Source: Frateuria defendens (GTDB taxonomy: Bacteria; Pseudomonadota; Gammaproteobacteria; Xanthomonadales; Rhodanobacteraceae). Taken from it: a stretch of DNA of 64,000 bases. Positions 35,622 through 46,131 of this stretch are shown piece after piece. The translations under genes were made by a program, and so were the position numbers. The stretch spans positions 62,001 to 126,000 of the forward strand of contig NZ_LFQR01000042.1 of the NCBI RefSeq assembly GCF_001182895.1, in the 5' to 3' direction. The stretch's first letter is position 1. The number at the start of each line of letters is the position of its first letter. The notes beneath the pieces were generated by a model that did not search any database, was not told where the DNA came from, and saw nothing but the letters and a program-made list of their open reading frames with translations.

Positions 35622-36620
35622 TTAACCCAATTGCATGCCGTGCGAGAGGCCCGGCGGCGGCCAGTTCTCGATCTTCATGCCCAGGGCCAGGCCGCGCGAG
35701 CCAAGGACATCCTTGATCTCGGTGAGCGACTTCTTGCCCAGGTTCGGGGTCTTGAGCAACTCGACCTCGGTCTTCTGCACCAGATCGCCGATGTAGTAGA
35801 TGCTCTCGGCCTTCAGGCAGTTCGCCGAACGCACGGTGAGCTCCAGGTCGTCGATCGGACGCAGCAGCAGCGGATCGAAACCGCCCTTCTCCGCCTTGTC
35901 GGTGGCGCTCTCGCGGCGCGAGAAGTCGCCGAACACCGACAGCTGGTCGTTGAGGATCTCGGCCGCCTTGCGCACGGCGTCTTCCGCACCGATGGTGCCG
36001 TTGGTCTCGATGTCCAGCACCAGCTTGTCGAGGTTGGTGCGCTGCTCGACGCGGGCCGCTTCCACCTCGTACGCCACGCGCAGCACCGGCGCGAACGACG
36101 CATCCAACTGCAGCCGGCCGATCGGCCGCGCCTCGTCGTCCGGATGCTGGCGCGTACTGGCCGGCTGGTAGCCGACGCCGCGATGCACCTTCAGGCGCAT
36201 GTTGAGCGCGATGTCCTTGGTCAGATGGCAGATCACGTGCTCGGGATTGATGATCTCGACCGAGTGATCGACCACGATGTCGCCCGCGGTGACGATGCCC
36301 TTGCCCTTCTTCGACAGGGTCAGGGTGACTTCGTCGCCGGTGTGCTGGCGGATCGCCACGTCCTTCAGGTTGAGCAGGACTTCGATCACGTCCTCCTGCA
36401 GGCCCTCGAGGGTGGTGTACTCGTGAAGCACGCCGTCGATCTCGACCTCGACGATGGCGCTGCCGGGGATCGAAGAGAGCAACACGCGGCGCAGCGCGTT
36501 GCCCAGGGTGTGGCCGAAGCCACGCTCGAGCGGCTCGACCACCACCTTCGCGCGGTTGGGTCCAAGCTGCTCGACGCTGAGGCCGCGAGGCCGCAACACG
36601 CTAGTTGACGAAACTGCCAT
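35622..36620 (-). CDS. rpoA: RNA polymerase alpha subunit
   Basis: 332 residues: N-terminal dimerisation domain (about 1-235, [21 protein letters not shown]) and C-terminal domain (about 250-320, [18 protein letters not shown]-like) that contacts UP elements and activators. Normal length. 16 bp after rpsD in the alpha operon. Confidence 0.98.
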   Translation of the reverse strand: MAVSSTSVLRPRGLSVEQLGPNRAKVVVEPLERGFGHTLGNALRRVLLSSIPGSAIVEVEIDGVLHEYTTLEGLQEDVIEVLLNLKDVAIRQHTGDEVTLTLSKKGKGIVTAGDIVVDHSVEIINPEHVICHLTKDIALNMRLKVHRGVGYQPASTRQHPDDEARPIGRLQLDASFAPVLRVAYEVEAARVEQRTNLDKLVLDIETNGTIGAEDAVRKAAEILNDQLSVFGDFSRRESATDKAEKGGFDPLLLRPIDDLELTVRSANCLKAESIYYIGDLVQKTEVELLKTPNLGKKSLTEIKDVLGSRGLALGMKIENWPPPGLSHGMQLG

Positions 36621-36636
36621 GCAGGGCTCCGATTGA

Positions 36637-37263
36637 TTACTTCGAATAAAGCTCGACGATCAGGGCTTCGTTGATGTCGGACGGCAGGTCACCGCGATCC
36701 GGCAGAGCCTTGAAAGTACCGGCGAACTTCTTCGCATCCACCTCGACCCACAGCGGGCGCAGGTCCATGGTGTCGAACACGGTCGCCGCTTCCTGCACGC
36801 GCAGCTGGGTGCGCGCGCGCTCGGTCAGCGCGATCTCGTCGCCCGGCTTGACCTGGTAGGACGGAATGTTGACCTTCTTGCCGTTGACCAGGATCGCCTT
36901 GTGGCTGACCAGCTGGCGAGCCTGGGCGCGGGTCACGGCGAAGCCCATGCGGTAGACGACGTTGTCCAGACGGCACTCGAGCAGGCGCAGCAGGTTCTCG
37001 CCGGTGTTGCCCTTGAGGGTCGACGCCTTGGCGTAGTAGTTGCTGAACTGACGCTCCAGCACGCCGTAGATGCGCTTGACCTTCTGCTTCTCGCGCAGCT
37101 GCACGGCGTAGTCCGACAGGCGGGCGCGCTTGTTCGCGCCGTGCTGGCCGGGCTTGTTTTCCAGCTTGCACTTCGAATCGAGTGCGCGGGCCGGGCTCTT
37201 CAGGCTGAGATCAGCAGCCTCGCGGCGGGCGAGCTTGCAGGTAGCTCCACGATAACGGGCCAT
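36637..37263 (-). CDS. rpsD: 30S ribosomal protein S4
   Basis: 208 residues; S4 RNA-binding domain at about 97-160 ([25 protein letters not shown]). Primary 16S rRNA binder and, in E. coli, the translational repressor of the alpha operon. 12 bp after rpsK. Confidence 0.98.
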   Translation of the reverse strand: MARYRGATCKLARREAADLSLKSPARALDSKCKLENKPGQHGANKRARLSDYAVQLREKQKVKRIYGVLERQFSNYYAKASTLKGNTGENLLRLLECRLDNVVYRMGFAVTRAQARQLVSHKAILVNGKKVNIPSYQVKPGDEIALTERARTQLRVQEAATVFDTMDLRPLWVEVDAKKFAGTFKALPDRGDLPSDINEALIVELYSK

Positions 37264-37275
37264 GGGTATGCTCCT

Positions 37276-37662
37276 TTAGACTCGACGCTTCTTGGGAGGA
37301 CGGCAGCCGTTGTGCGGAATCGGCGTGACGTCGATGATGTTGAGCACCTTGTAACCCAAGGCGTTCAGCGAGCGCACCGCCGACTCGCGGCCCGGGCCGG
37401 GGCCCTTGATGCGCACTTCCACCGTCTTCACGCCGTAGTCGGCGGCGGCACGGCCGGCCTTCTCGGCGGCGACCTGCGCGGCGAACGGGGTGGACTTGCG
37501 CGAACCGCGGAAACCCGCGCCGCCCGCAGTCGCCCACGACAGCGCGTTGCCCTGGCGGTCGGTGATGGTGACGATGGTGTTGTTGAAGGAGGCCTGCACG
37601 TGGGCCACGGCATCCGTGACGACGCGCTTGATCTTCTTCTTGGTTTTGACCGGCTTAGCCAT
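37276..37662 (-). CDS. rpsK: 30S ribosomal protein S11
   Basis: 128 residues; [18 protein letters not shown] near the N-terminus and [18 protein letters not shown] at the end are diagnostic. Platform protein of the small subunit. 12 bp after rpsM. Confidence 0.98.
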   Translation of the reverse strand: MAKPVKTKKKIKRVVTDAVAHVQASFNNTIVTITDRQGNALSWATAGGAGFRGSRKSTPFAAQVAAEKAGRAAADYGVKTVEVRIKGPGPGRESAVRSLNALGYKVLNIIDVTPIPHNGCRPPKKRRV

Positions 37663-37674
37663 ATTCGGAATCCG

Positions 37675-38031
37675 TTACTTCTTGATCGCGCGACGCGGAC
37701 CCTTGCGGGTGCGGGCGTTGGTTTTGGTGCGCTGGCCGCGCACCGGCAGGCCACGACGGTGGCGCAGACCGCGGTAGCAACCCAGATCCATCAGGCGCTT
37801 GATGGCAATGCCGACTTCGCGACGCAGATCGCCCTCGACGACGTACTTGCCGATCTCGTGGCGGAGCTTCTCCACCTCGCCTTCACTCAAGGACTTGATC
37901 GGCGTGGTGGGAACCACGCCAGCGTCCGCGCAGACCTTCTTGGCCCGGCTGCGGCCGATCCCGTAGATGCTCTGCAGGCCAACCCAGACATGCTTCTGGA
38001 CTGGCAAATTGACACCCGCGATGCGCGCCAT
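37675..38031 (-). CDS. rpsM: 30S ribosomal protein S13
   Basis: 118 residues, start [19 protein letters not shown], ending in the basic tail [11 protein letters not shown]. Contacts the large subunit at the head. First gene of the alpha operon; rpmJ (L36), often found before it, is absent from the 130-bp gap after secY. Confidence 0.98.
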   Translation of the reverse strand: MARIAGVNLPVQKHVWVGLQSIYGIGRSRAKKVCADAGVVPTTPIKSLSEGEVEKLRHEIGKYVVEGDLRREVGIAIKRLMDLGCYRGLRHRRGLPVRGQRTKTNARTRKGPRRAIKK

Positions 38032-38056
38032 GATGTACTTTCTCCGATGCGTTTCG

Positions 38057-38073
38057 TGCGCGGTAAACGCGCA
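38057..38073 (-). promoter_or_regulatory. Leader hairpin upstream of rpsM (possible S4 control site)
   Basis: TGCGCG/CGCGCA, a 6-bp stem with a 5-nt loop, 25-40 nt before the rpsM start and just after an AT-rich GGTTAAAATT stretch. In E. coli S4 binds a structured leader here. The position fits; conservation of the full pseudoknot was not established. Confidence 0.3.
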
Positions 38074-38161
38074 ATTTTAACCTGAATCAACCGGCCGGGA
38101 AACCCCTTTGGCTCCGAGCCTTCCCGACCACAGGACCTGACCTCTTACCGCCCAGCAGCCA

Positions 38162-39487
38162 CTAGTTACGGCGGAGGTTGGCCTTCTTGAACAAACTTTC
38201 GTACTGGTGGCTCACCAGATGCGCCTGCACCTGGGCGGTGAAATCCATCACCACGACCACCACGATCAGCAGCGAAGTGCCGCCGAAGTAGAACGGTACG
38301 TGCCAGGCCTTCTGCATGAAGGACGGCACCAGACAGACCAGCACCAGGTACAGCGCGCCGACACCGGTCAGACGGGTCATCACGTTATCGATGTAGTCCG
38401 CCGTGGCGCGGCCCGGGCGGATGCCCGGAATCAGCGCGCCGGAGCGCTTCAAGTTGTCGGCCGTTTCCTGCGAGTTGAACACGATCGCCGTGTAGAAGAA
38501 GGCGAAGGTGATCACCAGCACCGCGAACACGATGTCGTACAGCGGCTCGCCGAAGGTCAGCGCCTGGGTGAGGCCCTGCAGCCAGCGCGACTGGCTGCCG
38601 GCGCCGAACCAGCTCGCCGCGGTCGCCGGGAACATCAGCAGGCTCGAGGCGAAGATCGGCGGGATCACGCCGGCCATGTTGACCTTCAGCGGCAGGTGCG
38701 AGGTCTGGTTCATGTACGCGCGCTGTCCGCCGGAGCGCCGCGCGTAATTCACCGTGATCCGCCGCTGGGCCCGCTCCATGAACACCACGAAAGCGGTCAC
38801 CAGCAGGATCACCACCACCACCATGATCATCCGCAGCACCGACAGCTCACCGTTGCTGGCCATGCCCAGGGTGTGCGCCACCGCGGTCGGCAGGCCGGCC
38901 ACGATGCCGGCGAAGATCAGCAGCGAGATCCCGTTGCCGATGCCGCGCTCGGTGATCTGTTCGCCCAGCCACATCAGGAACATGGTGCCCGCGGTCAGGC
39001 CCACCACCGAGGACAGGACGAAGCCCATGCCCGGCGTGTAGACCACCGGCGCACCGCCGGCAACGACCTGCTTCTGGAACGCCACCGCGATGCCGAAGGC
39101 CTGGAAGGCCGCCAGCGCCACCGTACCGATGCGGGTATAGGTGGTCATCTTGCGACGCCCCGCCTCGCCTTCCTTGCGCAGCGCCTGCAGGCTCGGGATC
39201 ACCGCGCCCATCATCTGCACCACGATCGAGGCCGAAATGTACGGCACCACACCCAGCGCGAACACCGAGAAGCGTGCCAGCGAGCCGCCCGAGAACATGT
39301 TGAACATGTTCAAGAGGCCGCCGCCTTGCTCGATCAGCCGCGTCATCGCATCCGGGTTCACACCCGGAACCGGGATGAACGAACCCAAGCGGAACACGAT
39401 CAGCGCACCGATCACGAAGAAGATGCGCTGACGCAGTTCAGTCAGCTTGCCGAGCGATCCGAGACCCGAGCCCTTGGCTGCCGCCAC
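38162..39487 (-). CDS. secY: Protein translocase subunit SecY
   Basis: 441 residues, ten membrane helices; the N-terminus ([28 protein letters not shown]) and the [17 protein letters not shown] plug/helix region are typical. Forms the SecYEG channel. 6 bp after rplO, last gene of the spc operon here. Confidence 0.98.
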   Translation of the reverse strand: MAAAKGSGLGSLGKLTELRQRIFFVIGALIVFRLGSFIPVPGVNPDAMTRLIEQGGGLLNMFNMFSGGSLARFSVFALGVVPYISASIVVQMMGAVIPSLQALRKEGEAGRRKMTTYTRIGTVALAAFQAFGIAVAFQKQVVAGGAPVVYTPGMGFVLSSVVGLTAGTMFLMWLGEQITERGIGNGISLLIFAGIVAGLPTAVAHTLGMASNGELSVLRMIMVVVVILLVTAFVVFMERAQRRITVNYARRSGGQRAYMNQTSHLPLKVNMAGVIPPIFASSLLMFPATAASWFGAGSQSRWLQGLTQALTFGEPLYDIVFAVLVITFAFFYTAIVFNSQETADNLKRSGALIPGIRPGRATADYIDNVMTRLTGVGALYLVLVCLVPSFMQKAWHVPFYFGGTSLLIVVVVVMDFTAQVQAHLVSHQYESLFKKANLRRN

Positions 39488-39493
39488 GATCGA

Positions 39494-39925
39494 TTACTCC
39501 ACGCTGCCGCCGGCCGCCTCGATGGCCGCCTTGGCGCCAGCCGTGGCGAGCACGCCGGACAGCTTCACCGCGCGGCCGATCTCGCCCTTGGCGACGACCT
39601 TGACCTTCTTCGCGCGGCTGTCGATCAGACCGGCCTGGTGCAGCGCGATCACGTCGATCACGTCCACCTTCAGGTTGGCCAGCTGGTACAGGAACACCTG
39701 CTGGTTCTCGGCCTTCTTCTTGGAACGGAAGCCAACCTTGGGCAGGCGACGCTGCAGCGGCATCTGGCCGCCCTCGAAGCCGAACTTGTGGGTGCCGCCG
39801 GCGCGGGCGTGCTGACCCTTGTGGCCGCGGCCAGCGGTCTTGCCGAGACCCGAGCCGATACCGCGGCCGACGCGCAGACGCGACTTGCGCGAACCGGCGG
39901 CAGGCTTGATGTCATTCAGACGCAT
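39494..39925 (-). CDS. rplO: 50S ribosomal protein L15
   Basis: 143 residues; [22 protein letters not shown] and the [13 protein letters not shown] loop identify it. Late-assembling large-subunit protein. 5 bp after rpmD. Confidence 0.98.
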   Translation of the reverse strand: MRLNDIKPAAGSRKSRLRVGRGIGSGLGKTAGRGHKGQHARAGGTHKFGFEGGQMPLQRRLPKVGFRSKKKAENQQVFLYQLANLKVDVIDVIALHQAGLIDSRAKKVKVVAKGEIGRAVKLSGVLATAGAKAAIEAAGGSVE

Positions 39926-39930
39926 GATGC

Positions 39931-40119
39931 TTACTCCTCGACCCGGACCAGGTAGTAGACCGTGTTGATCAGGCCACGAACCTGCGGGCTGTCCTTCAGT
40001 TCGCGCACGTCGTTGAGCTTGTTGAGGCCCAGCGCCTTCACGCTCAGGCGATGACGGCTCTGCACGCCGCGCAGGCCCTTCACCAGGCGCACGCGCACGG
40101 TTTTCTCTGTATTAGCCAT
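39931..40119 (-). CDS. rpmD: 50S ribosomal protein L30
   Basis: 62 residues; [25 protein letters not shown] start is typical of bacterial L30. Its start lies 8 bp inside the end of rpsE, so translation is coupled. Confidence 0.96.
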   Translation of the reverse strand: MANTEKTVRVRLVKGLRGVQSRHRLSVKALGLNKLNDVRELKDSPQVRGLINTVYYLVRVEE

Positions 40120-40621
40120 GGCCCAGCACCTCTTCCACGGTCTTGCCGCGCTTGGCAGCGATGTGCTTCGGCGAGGCGATGGCCTGCAGGCCCTTGATGG
40201 TGGCGCGAACCAGGTTGATGGGGTTGCGCGAACCGACCGCCTTGGCCAGCACGTTCTTCACGCCGACCACTTCCAGCACGGCGCGCATCGCACCGCCGGC
40301 GATCACGCCGGTACCCTCGGCGGCCGGCTGCATGAACACGCGCGCAGCGCCATGGTTGGCCTTGATGGCGTACCAGAGCGTGCCGTTGTTGAGGTCGATG
40401 TTCACCATGTTGCGGCGGGCGCGGTCCATGGCCTTGGAGATGGCCACCGGCACTTCGCGCGCCTTGCCATAGCCGAAGCCGACCTTGCCCTCGCCGTCGC
40501 CGACCACGGTCAGCGCAGTGAAGCTCATCTGGCGGCCACCCTTGACGGTCTTGGCCACGCGGTTGACGGCAATCAGCTTCTCGAGCAGGCCGTCGGAATT
40601 TTCGCGATCGGTAGAAGACAT
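40112..40621 (-). CDS. rpsE: 30S ribosomal protein S5
   Basis: 169 residues; [20 protein letters not shown] and [15 protein letters not shown] are diagnostic for S5, which guards decoding fidelity and helicase activity at the mRNA entry. Preceded by a 153-bp gap with an inverted repeat, unlike the tight spacing elsewhere in the operon. Confidence 0.98.
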   Translation of the reverse strand: MSSTDRENSDGLLEKLIAVNRVAKTVKGGRQMSFTALTVVGDGEGKVGFGYGKAREVPVAISKAMDRARRNMVNIDLNNGTLWYAIKANHGAARVFMQPAAEGTGVIAGGAMRAVLEVVGVKNVLAKAVGSRNPINLVRATIKGLQAIASPKHIAAKRGKTVEEVLGHG

Positions 40622-40696
40622 GTTCTTTTCCGTATGCCCGGACCATCCGGGACTTTGCTTGCGGCTTGGGCCGCTTGGAGTTGTTTTGCTTACGCG

Positions 40697-40770
40697 GGGA
40701 ATCGGGAGTAGTGAATAGAGAATTGGGACATCAAGAGCACTCGATTCCCTATTCCCGACTCTCGATTCCT
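40697..40770. repeat. Imperfect inverted repeat of GGGAATAG/GGGAATCG units, rplR-rpsE gap
   Basis: Arms 40697-40726 and 40741-40770 (30 bp each) match at 23 positions and are made of repeated GGGAAT(A/C)G words. A related structure lies at 62248-62328. Such units are interspersed in xanthomonad genomes. The transcript would form a long hairpin in the middle of the spc operon. Confidence 0.75.
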
Positions 40771-40774
40771 GAAA

Positions 40775-41128
40775 TCAAAACTTCAGGCCAGCCTCGCGGG
40801 CCGCTTCGGCCAGCGCCTTGATGCGGCCGTGGTAGCGGAAGCCGGAGCGATCGAACGCCACCGACTCCACGCCCGCGGCCAGCGCGCGCTCGGCCACCGC
40901 CTTGCCCACCGCCGCCGCGGCGGCGAGATTCTTGGTGCCCTTCAGGCCTTCGGCGAGCGACTTCTGCACGGTCGACGCGGCGGCCACCACCTGCTGGCCG
41001 TCGGCGGCGAACACCTGGGCATACAGGTGCTGGCCGGTGCGATGCACGGAAAGGCGTGCCACGCCCAGCTCGCGGATGTGGGCGCGCGTGGACTTGGCGC
41101 GGCGCAGACGGGCTTCGTTCTTGTTCAT
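40775..41128 (-). CDS. rplR: 50S ribosomal protein L18
   Basis: 117 residues; [22 protein letters not shown] and the C-terminal [23 protein letters not shown] are typical. Binds 5S rRNA. 32 bp after rplF. Confidence 0.97.
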   Translation of the reverse strand: MNKNEARLRRAKSTRAHIRELGVARLSVHRTGQHLYAQVFAADGQQVVAAASTVQKSLAEGLKGTKNLAAAAAVGKAVAERALAAGVESVAFDRSGFRYHGRIKALAEAAREAGLKF

Positions 41129-41160
41129 CGTGTTCTCTCCAAGGAAAGCGGATAGGCGCT

Positions 41161-41688
41161 TTACGCCTTCTTGGCTTCCTTCAGGGTGATCTTCTCGCCG
41201 GCGTAGCGCACGCCCTTGCCCTTGTAGGGCTCCGGCGGACGGAAGCTGCGGATCTTCGCCGCCACTTCGCCCACGCGCTGCTTGTCCGCGCCCTTGATGA
41301 GCACTTCGGTCTGCGTCGGGGTTTCGATGCTGATGCCTTCCGGCGCATCGAACACCACCGGATGCGAGAAACCGAGGCTGAGGTTCAGCGCCTTGCCCTG
41401 CATGGAAGCGCGATAACCCACGCCGACCAGCTCGAGCTTGCGCTCATAACCCTCGGACACGCCCTTGACCATGTTGGCCAGCAATGCGCGCGCGGTACCG
41501 CCGAACTTGTCGTCGGCGCCCTCGGCCAGCTCGATCAGCGCCGTGCCGTCGTTCACCGCGATGGTGACGCCAGGCAGCGCGTGGCTGGACAAGGTACCCT
41601 TCGGGCCCTTCACGGAAATGCCGTCTTCGGCAACCTTGAGCTCCACGCCCTTGGGCAGGGAGACAGGCTTCTTGGCAACTCGGGACAT
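41161..41688 (-). CDS. rplF: 50S ribosomal protein L6
   Basis: 175 residues; [16 protein letters not shown] start, C-terminal [19 protein letters not shown] is the conserved L6 signature. Near the factor-binding site. 12 bp after rpsH. Confidence 0.98.
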   Translation of the reverse strand: MSRVAKKPVSLPKGVELKVAEDGISVKGPKGTLSSHALPGVTIAVNDGTALIELAEGADDKFGGTARALLANMVKGVSEGYERKLELVGVGYRASMQGKALNLSLGFSHPVVFDAPEGISIETPTQTEVLIKGADKQRVGEVAAKIRSFRPPEPYKGKGVRYAGEKITLKEAKKA

Positions 41689-41700
41689 CGTTGAGACTCC

Positions 41701-42096
41701 TTACGCGACCAGGCCGATGACTTCGCCGCCCACGCCCTGGGCGCGAGCCTGGGCGTCGGTCAGCAGACCGGCGGACGTCGAAACGATCGAGATACCGAGA
41801 CCGCCGAGCACCTTCGGCAGATCGCCCTTGCCGCGATACACGCGCAGGCCCGAGCGGCTGATGCGCTCGATGCGCTCGATCGCCGGACGGCCTTCGAAAT
41901 ACTTGAGCTTGATCTCGAGCACCGGCTTGCCTTCTTCGGTGGAAGGCTTGGCGTCGAGGATGTAGCCCTCGTTCTTGAGGAGGTTGGCCAGCGCCAACTT
42001 CAGCTTGGACGACGGCATGCTTACGATCTGCTTACCCGTGGACTGGGCATTGCGGATGCGCGTAAACATGTCGGCGATGGGATCAGTCATGCTCAT
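41701..42096 (-). CDS. rpsH: 30S ribosomal protein S8
   Basis: 131 residues; [17 protein letters not shown] start and [21 protein letters not shown]-terminal motif. Key 16S rRNA central-domain binder and, in E. coli, repressor of spc operon translation. It follows an unusual 180-bp gap after rpsN. Confidence 0.98.
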   Translation of the reverse strand: MSMTDPIADMFTRIRNAQSTGKQIVSMPSSKLKLALANLLKNEGYILDAKPSTEEGKPVLEIKLKYFEGRPAIERIERISRSGLRVYRGKGDLPKVLGGLGISIVSTSAGLLTDAQARAQGVGGEVIGLVA

Positions 42097-42243
42097 GGAA
42101 ACATCCTTCAGCGTGCACCGATATCCGATCGAACCGGAAATCTTGTGTTGAATTGTGTGCCGACAAACGCCGGCCTGCCTTGCGCAGACCGACGACTGTA
42201 GCAGACTTCCGGCCGTTTGGAAACAGCAGTGCTTGAAATCGCC

Positions 42244-42269
42244 TCGCGGCCGGACTTGGCCGGCCGCGA
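42244..42269 (-). terminator. Strong hairpin in the rpsN-rpsH gap
   Basis: TCGCGGCCGG and CCGGCCGCGA form a perfect 10-bp stem with a 6-nt loop, 8 bp after the rpsN stop. No T-tract follows, so partial attenuation or an mRNA 3'-end stabiliser is more likely than full termination. The rest of the 180-bp gap shows no gene. Confidence 0.45.
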
Positions 42270-42276
42270 CGCGGGC

Positions 42277-42582
42277 TTACCAGCTGGCCTTGCGCAGGCC
42301 GGGCACGTCGCCACGCATGGTGGCTTCGCGCAGCTTGTTGCGGCCGAGGCCGAACTTGCGATACACGCCGCGCGGACGACCGGACAGCGCGCAGCGGTTG
42401 CGCTGGCGCACCGGGCTGGCGTCACGCGGCAGCTTCTGCAGCTTCGCCTGCGCGTCCATCTTCTCCTCGTAGGAGGCGGTGGGGCTCAGCACGATCGCCT
42501 TCAGTTCGGCGCGCTTGCCGGCGTACTTTTTGACGAGCTTGGTCCGCTTGATGTCGCGGTTGACCATCGAGGTCTTTGCCAT
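42277..42582 (-). CDS. rpsN: 30S ribosomal protein S14 (zinc-free type)
   Basis: 101 residues from [14 protein letters not shown]-terminal [23 protein letters not shown] is diagnostic. It lacks the CxxC pairs of the zinc-binding short form, so it is the C-minus paralogue. 16 bp after rplE. The longer open frame upstream overlaps rplE and is rejected. Confidence 0.97.
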   Translation of the reverse strand: MAKTSMVNRDIKRTKLVKKYAGKRAELKAIVLSPTASYEEKMDAQAKLQKLPRDASPVRQRNRCALSGRPRGVYRKFGLGRNKLREATMRGDVPGLRKASW

Positions 42583-42598
42583 GGGTATCTCTCGCGTA

Positions 42599-43138
42599 TC
42601 AGTTGCGGAACGGGAAGCTGAAGGCCTCGAGCAGCGCCTTGGCTTCTTCGTCGGTCTTCGCGGTCGTGGTGATGGCGATATCCATGCCGCGCATCGCATC
42701 GATCTGGTCGAAGTCGATTTCCGGGAAGATGATCTGTTCCTTGATGCCGAAGTTGTAGTTGCCCCGGCCGTCGAAGGCACGCCCGGACACGCCGCGGAAG
42801 TCGCGGGTGCGCGGCAGCGCGACGTTGATCAGGCGATCCAGGAACTCCCACATCTGGGCGCGGCGCAGGGTCACCTTGCAGCCGATCGGCCAGCCGTCGC
42901 GGATCTTGAACGACGCCACCGACACGCGGGCGTTGGTCGTGATCGGCTTCTGGCCGGCAATCTTGGCCATGTCGGCGACGGCGTTCTCGAGCACCTTCTT
43001 GTTGCCGACGGCTTCGCCCACGCCCATGTTCAGCGTGATCTTGCTGATGCGCGGAACCTGCATCACGTTCTGGTAGCCGAAACGCTCGGTGAGCTTCTGG
43101 ACTACCTGCTCTTTGTAGAAATTTTCAAGGCGGGTCAT
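42599..43138 (-). CDS. rplE: 50S ribosomal protein L5
   Basis: 179 residues; [23 protein letters not shown] is typical. Binds 5S rRNA and the P-site tRNA. 11 bp after rplX. Confidence 0.98.
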   Translation of the reverse strand: MTRLENFYKEQVVQKLTERFGYQNVMQVPRISKITLNMGVGEAVGNKKVLENAVADMAKIAGQKPITTNARVSVASFKIRDGWPIGCKVTLRRAQMWEFLDRLINVALPRTRDFRGVSGRAFDGRGNYNFGIKEQIIFPEIDFDQIDAMRGMDIAITTTAKTDEEAKALLEAFSFPFRN

Positions 43139-43149
43139 GATCGTCTTCC

Positions 43150-43464
43150 TTACGCGTCCACGACCTCGCCCGAGGAGCGATACACGCGGACCTTGCGCCC
43201 ATCTTCGAGCGTCTTGAAGCCCACGCGCTCACCCTTGCCCGAGGCAGGGTTGAACAGCTGTACGTTGGAGATGTGGATCGAGGCCTCGCGCTCGACGATG
43301 CCGCCGGCCTGGTTGGCCTGCGGATTCGGCTTGGTGTGGCGCTTGATCAGGTTCACGTTGGAGACGAACACGCGCTCGCCCTCAACGCGCAGCACGTCGC
43401 CGTGCTGCCCCTTGTTCTTGCCGGTGATCACGAGGACCTGATCACCCTTGCGGATACGGTTCAT
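43150..43464 (-). CDS. rplX: 50S ribosomal protein L24
   Basis: 104 residues with the KOW motif near the N-terminus ([24 protein letters not shown]). Assembly initiator of the large subunit. 14 bp after rplN. Confidence 0.97.
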   Translation of the reverse strand: MNRIRKGDQVLVITGKNKGQHGDVLRVEGERVFVSNVNLIKRHTKPNPQANQAGGIVEREASIHISNVQLFNPASGKGERVGFKTLEDGRKVRVYRSSGEVVDA

Positions 43465-43478
43465 GGGTCTATCTCCGC

Positions 43479-43847
43479 TCAGAGCACTTCGGGCGCGAGC
43501 GAGACGATCTTCATGAACTTCTCGCCGCGCAGCTCGCGGGTAACCGGCCCGAAGATTCGGGTGCCGATCGGCTCGAGCTTGTTGTTGAGGAGCACCGCTG
43601 CGTTGCCGTCGAAACGGATCAGCGAGCCATCGGGACGGCGCACGCCCTTGGCGGTACGCACCACCACGGCGTTGTACACCTCGCCCTTCTTCACCTTGCC
43701 GCGCGGAATGGCATCCTTCACGGTGACCTTGATCACGTCACCGATCGCGGCGTAGCGGCGCTTGGAACCGCCGAGCACCTTGATGCACATCAGTTCCTTC
43801 GCACCGCTGTTGTCGGCCGCGGAAAGCGTGCTTTGCATCTGGATCAT
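43479..43847 (-). CDS. rplN: 50S ribosomal protein L14
   Basis: 122 residues; [24 protein letters not shown] start and [23 protein letters not shown] end. Intersubunit bridge protein. 15 bp after rpsQ; first gene of the classical spc operon, but no separate promoter is evident. Confidence 0.98.
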   Translation of the reverse strand: MIQMQSTLSAADNSGAKELMCIKVLGGSKRRYAAIGDVIKVTVKDAIPRGKVKKGEVYNAVVVRTAKGVRRPDGSLIRFDGNAAVLLNNKLEPIGTRIFGPVTRELRGEKFMKIVSLAPEVL

Positions 43848-43862
43848 GTCTGCACCCTCCCC

Positions 43863-44123
43863 TTAGACGTCGGCACGCGTGACGATTTCGATCACGCGGT
43901 GATGCTTGGTCTTGGACAGCGGACGGCACTCCGCGATGCGCACCACGTCGCCCTCGTTCGCACCGATCTCGTCCTGCGCGTGGAGCTTGGTGGAGCGGCG
44001 GACGATCTTGCCGAGCAGCGGGTGCTGCACCTGGCGCTCGATCAGGACGGTGACCGTCTTGTCCATCTTGTTGCTGATGACGCGGCCCTCGAGGGTGCGC
44101 GCCTGCTTGTTGTTGTCACTCAT
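43863..44123 (-). CDS. rpsQ: 30S ribosomal protein S17
   Basis: 86 residues; [21 protein letters not shown] and [13 protein letters not shown] are diagnostic. Primary 16S binder. Last gene of the S10 operon in the E. coli sense. 11 bp after rpmC. Confidence 0.97.
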   Translation of the reverse strand: MSDNNKQARTLEGRVISNKMDKTVTVLIERQVQHPLLGKIVRRSTKLHAQDEIGANEGDVVRIAECRPLSKTKHHRVIEIVTRADV

Positions 44124-44134
44124 GTCCGCCGTCC

Positions 44135-44320
44135 TTACTTCTTGCCGCCGAGCACGAACTTCGTGCGGGCGATGTCGCGCCGAACGCGGCGCAGCTGGTG
44201 CGGCTGGTTGAGCTGGCCGGTGCCCTTCTGCATGCGCAGGTTGAACTGCTCCTTGCGCAGGTCCAGCAGATGCTGCTTCAGCTCGTCGGCCGACTTGGTG
44301 GTCAGATCTTTGATAGCCAT
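44135..44320 (-). CDS. rpmC: 50S ribosomal protein L29
   Basis: 61 residues from the ATG at 44320, which overlaps the rplP stop by one base; a GTG one codon upstream is also possible. [31 protein letters not shown] is typical of L29 (read from two shorter blocks). Sits at the exit tunnel beside L23. Confidence 0.95.
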   Translation of the reverse strand: MAIKDLTTKSADELKQHLLDLRKEQFNLRMQKGTGQLNQPHQLRRVRRDIARTKFVLGGKK

Positions 44321-44733
44321 CACATCACCGCCCTGGTCACAAACTGGGTCTGCACCGAGAGCTTGGCGGCGGCCAGGCGGAACGCCTCGCGCGCCGTCGG
44401 CTCGTCGACGCCCTCGATTTCATAGAGCATGCGACCCGGCTGGATCGGCGCCACCCAGAACTCGACGTTGCCCTTGCCGGCGCCCATACGCACTTCGATC
44501 GGCTTCTTGGTGATCGGCTTGTCGGGGAACACCCGGATCCACAGCTTGCCGCCACGCTTGACGAAGCGCGTGATGCAGCGGCGGGCTGCCTCGATCTGGC
44601 GCGCGGTGAGCGCGCCGTGCGTGGTCGCCTTCAGGCCGTACTCGCCGAAGCTGACGAGGTTGGAGCACTGGGCCAGGCCGTCATTACGACCCTTGAACTG
44701 CTTACGGTATTTGGTTCGCTTGGGTTGCAACAT
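44320..44733 (-). CDS. rplP: 50S ribosomal protein L16
   Basis: 137 residues; [19 protein letters not shown] start and [17 protein letters not shown] are diagnostic. Needed for A-site tRNA positioning. 11 bp after rpsC. Confidence 0.98.
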   Translation of the reverse strand: MLQPKRTKYRKQFKGRNDGLAQCSNLVSFGEYGLKATTHGALTARQIEAARRCITRFVKRGGKLWIRVFPDKPITKKPIEVRMGAGKGNVEFWVAPIQPGRMLYEIEGVDEPTAREAFRLAAAKLSVQTQFVTRAVM

Positions 44734-44744
44734 GGCAACACTCC

Positions 44745-45494
44745 TTACTTCGCCGTCCGCTCGCGGCGGCCTTCACCGCCCTCGCGACGCGATTCACGAC
44801 GACCCTCGCCACCTTCGCGGCGCGGCTGCGACTGTTCTTCCTTCGACTCCTGGCTGGCCTGGGCCAGATCGAAGATCTCGCCCTTGTAGACCCACACCTT
44901 GATGCCGATGATGCCGTAGGTGGTCTTCGCCTCGGCCACGCCGTAATCGATGTCGGCGCGCAGGGTGTGCAGCGGCACGCGGCCCTCGCGGCTCCACTCC
45001 GAACGGGCGATCTCGGCGCCGTTCAGACGGCCGGACACGTTGATCTTGATGCCCAGCGCGCCCAGACGCATCGCGTTGCCGACCGCGCGCTTCATGGCCC
45101 GGCGGAACATGATGCGGCGCTCGAGCTGCTGCGCGATCGACTCGGCCACCAGCTGCGCGTCGAGCTCGGGCTTGCGCACCTCGCTGACGTTGATGTGCGT
45201 CGGCACGCCCATCATCTGGCTGACTTCCTTGCGCAGCTTCTCGATGTCCTCGCCCTTCTTGCCGATCACCACGCCCGGGCGGGCGGTGTGGATCGTCACG
45301 CGCGCGGTCTTGGCCGGGCGCTCGATCTGGATCTTCGAGATGCCGGCCTGCGCCAGCTTCTTGCGCAGCATCTCTCGGACCTTGAGGTCGGCCGCGAGGT
45401 ACTGGGCATACTCGCCCTTATTGGCGTACCACTTCGAGTTCCAGTCCTTGGCAATGCCGAGGCGGATACCGGTGGGATGAACTTTATGACCCAT
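44745..45494 (-). CDS. rpsC: 30S ribosomal protein S3 with repeated basic tail
   Basis: 249 residues: KH domain at about 39-107 ([19 protein letters not shown]) and the S3 C-terminal domain. After about residue 215 a low-complexity tail contains two copies of REGGEGRRE, making the protein about 15 residues longer than E. coli S3. 15 bp after rplV. Confidence 0.98.
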   Translation of the reverse strand: MGHKVHPTGIRLGIAKDWNSKWYANKGEYAQYLAADLKVREMLRKKLAQAGISKIQIERPAKTARVTIHTARPGVVIGKKGEDIEKLRKEVSQMMGVPTHINVSEVRKPELDAQLVAESIAQQLERRIMFRRAMKRAVGNAMRLGALGIKINVSGRLNGAEIARSEWSREGRVPLHTLRADIDYGVAEAKTTYGIIGIKVWVYKGEIFDLAQASQESKEEQSQPRREGGEGRRESRREGGEGRRERTAK

Positions 45495-45509
45495 CGTCTA
45501 TGTCCTCAG

Positions 45510-45845
45510 TCAGTTGCCAACGACCACAGTGATGTGGCTGGTGCGCTTCAGGATGCGCGAACCGCGGCCCTTGGCGCGGGCGTACATGCGCTTCATCGCC
45601 GGACCTTCGTCCACGAAGATGCGCGAGACCTTCAGCTCGTCGACGTCCGCGCCGAGGTTGTTCTCGGCGTTGGCGACGGCCGACAGCAGCACCTTGCGAA
45701 CGAGGTGCGCGGCCTTCTTGTTGGTGAACTGGAGCACGTCGCTGGCGCGGCCCACGGGGAGACCGCGGACCAGGTCAGCCACCAGGCGTGCCTTCTGCGC
45801 CGAGATGCGGGCGCTGCGCAGGATCGCTTTGGCTTCAGTGCTCAT
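45510..45845 (-). CDS. rplV: 50S ribosomal protein L22
   Basis: 111 residues; [23 protein letters not shown] start and the tunnel beta-hairpin near [18 protein letters not shown]. Macrolide-sensitive loop looks intact. 1 bp after rpsS. Confidence 0.97.
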   Translation of the reverse strand: MSTEAKAILRSARISAQKARLVADLVRGLPVGRASDVLQFTNKKAAHLVRKVLLSAVANAENNLGADVDELKVSRIFVDEGPAMKRMYARAKGRGSRILKRTSHITVVVGN

Positions 45846-45846
45846 G

Positions 45847-46119
45847 TCACTTGCCCTTCTTGTCGCCGCCGTGGCCCTTGAAGGTGCGGGTCACCGCGAA
45901 CTCGCCGAGCTTGTGCCCGACCATGTTCTCGTTGACGAGCACCGGCACGTGCTGGCGACCGTTGTGGATGGCGATGGTGAGACCCACCATTTCCGGCAGG
46001 ATCATCGAGCGGCGCGACCAAGTCTTGATCGGGCGCTTGTTGTTAGTGGAAACCGCAGCTTCCACCTTCTTCACGAGGTGAAGGTCGACGAACGGACCTT
46101 TCTTCAGAGAACGCGGCAT
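45847..46119 (-). CDS. rpsS: 30S ribosomal protein S19
   Basis: 90 residues; [20 protein letters not shown] start and [19 protein letters not shown] are diagnostic. 12 bp after rplB. Confidence 0.98.
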   Translation of the reverse strand: MPRSLKKGPFVDLHLVKKVEAAVSTNNKRPIKTWSRRSMILPEMVGLTIAIHNGRQHVPVLVNENMVGHKLGEFAVTRTFKGHGGDKKGK

Positions 46120-46131
46120 GACGGTTTCCTG

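Noticed and set aside
42583-42780. Longer start for rpsN
   Set aside because: The upstream extension overlaps rplE and is unlike S14; MAKTSMVN at 42582 is the family start.
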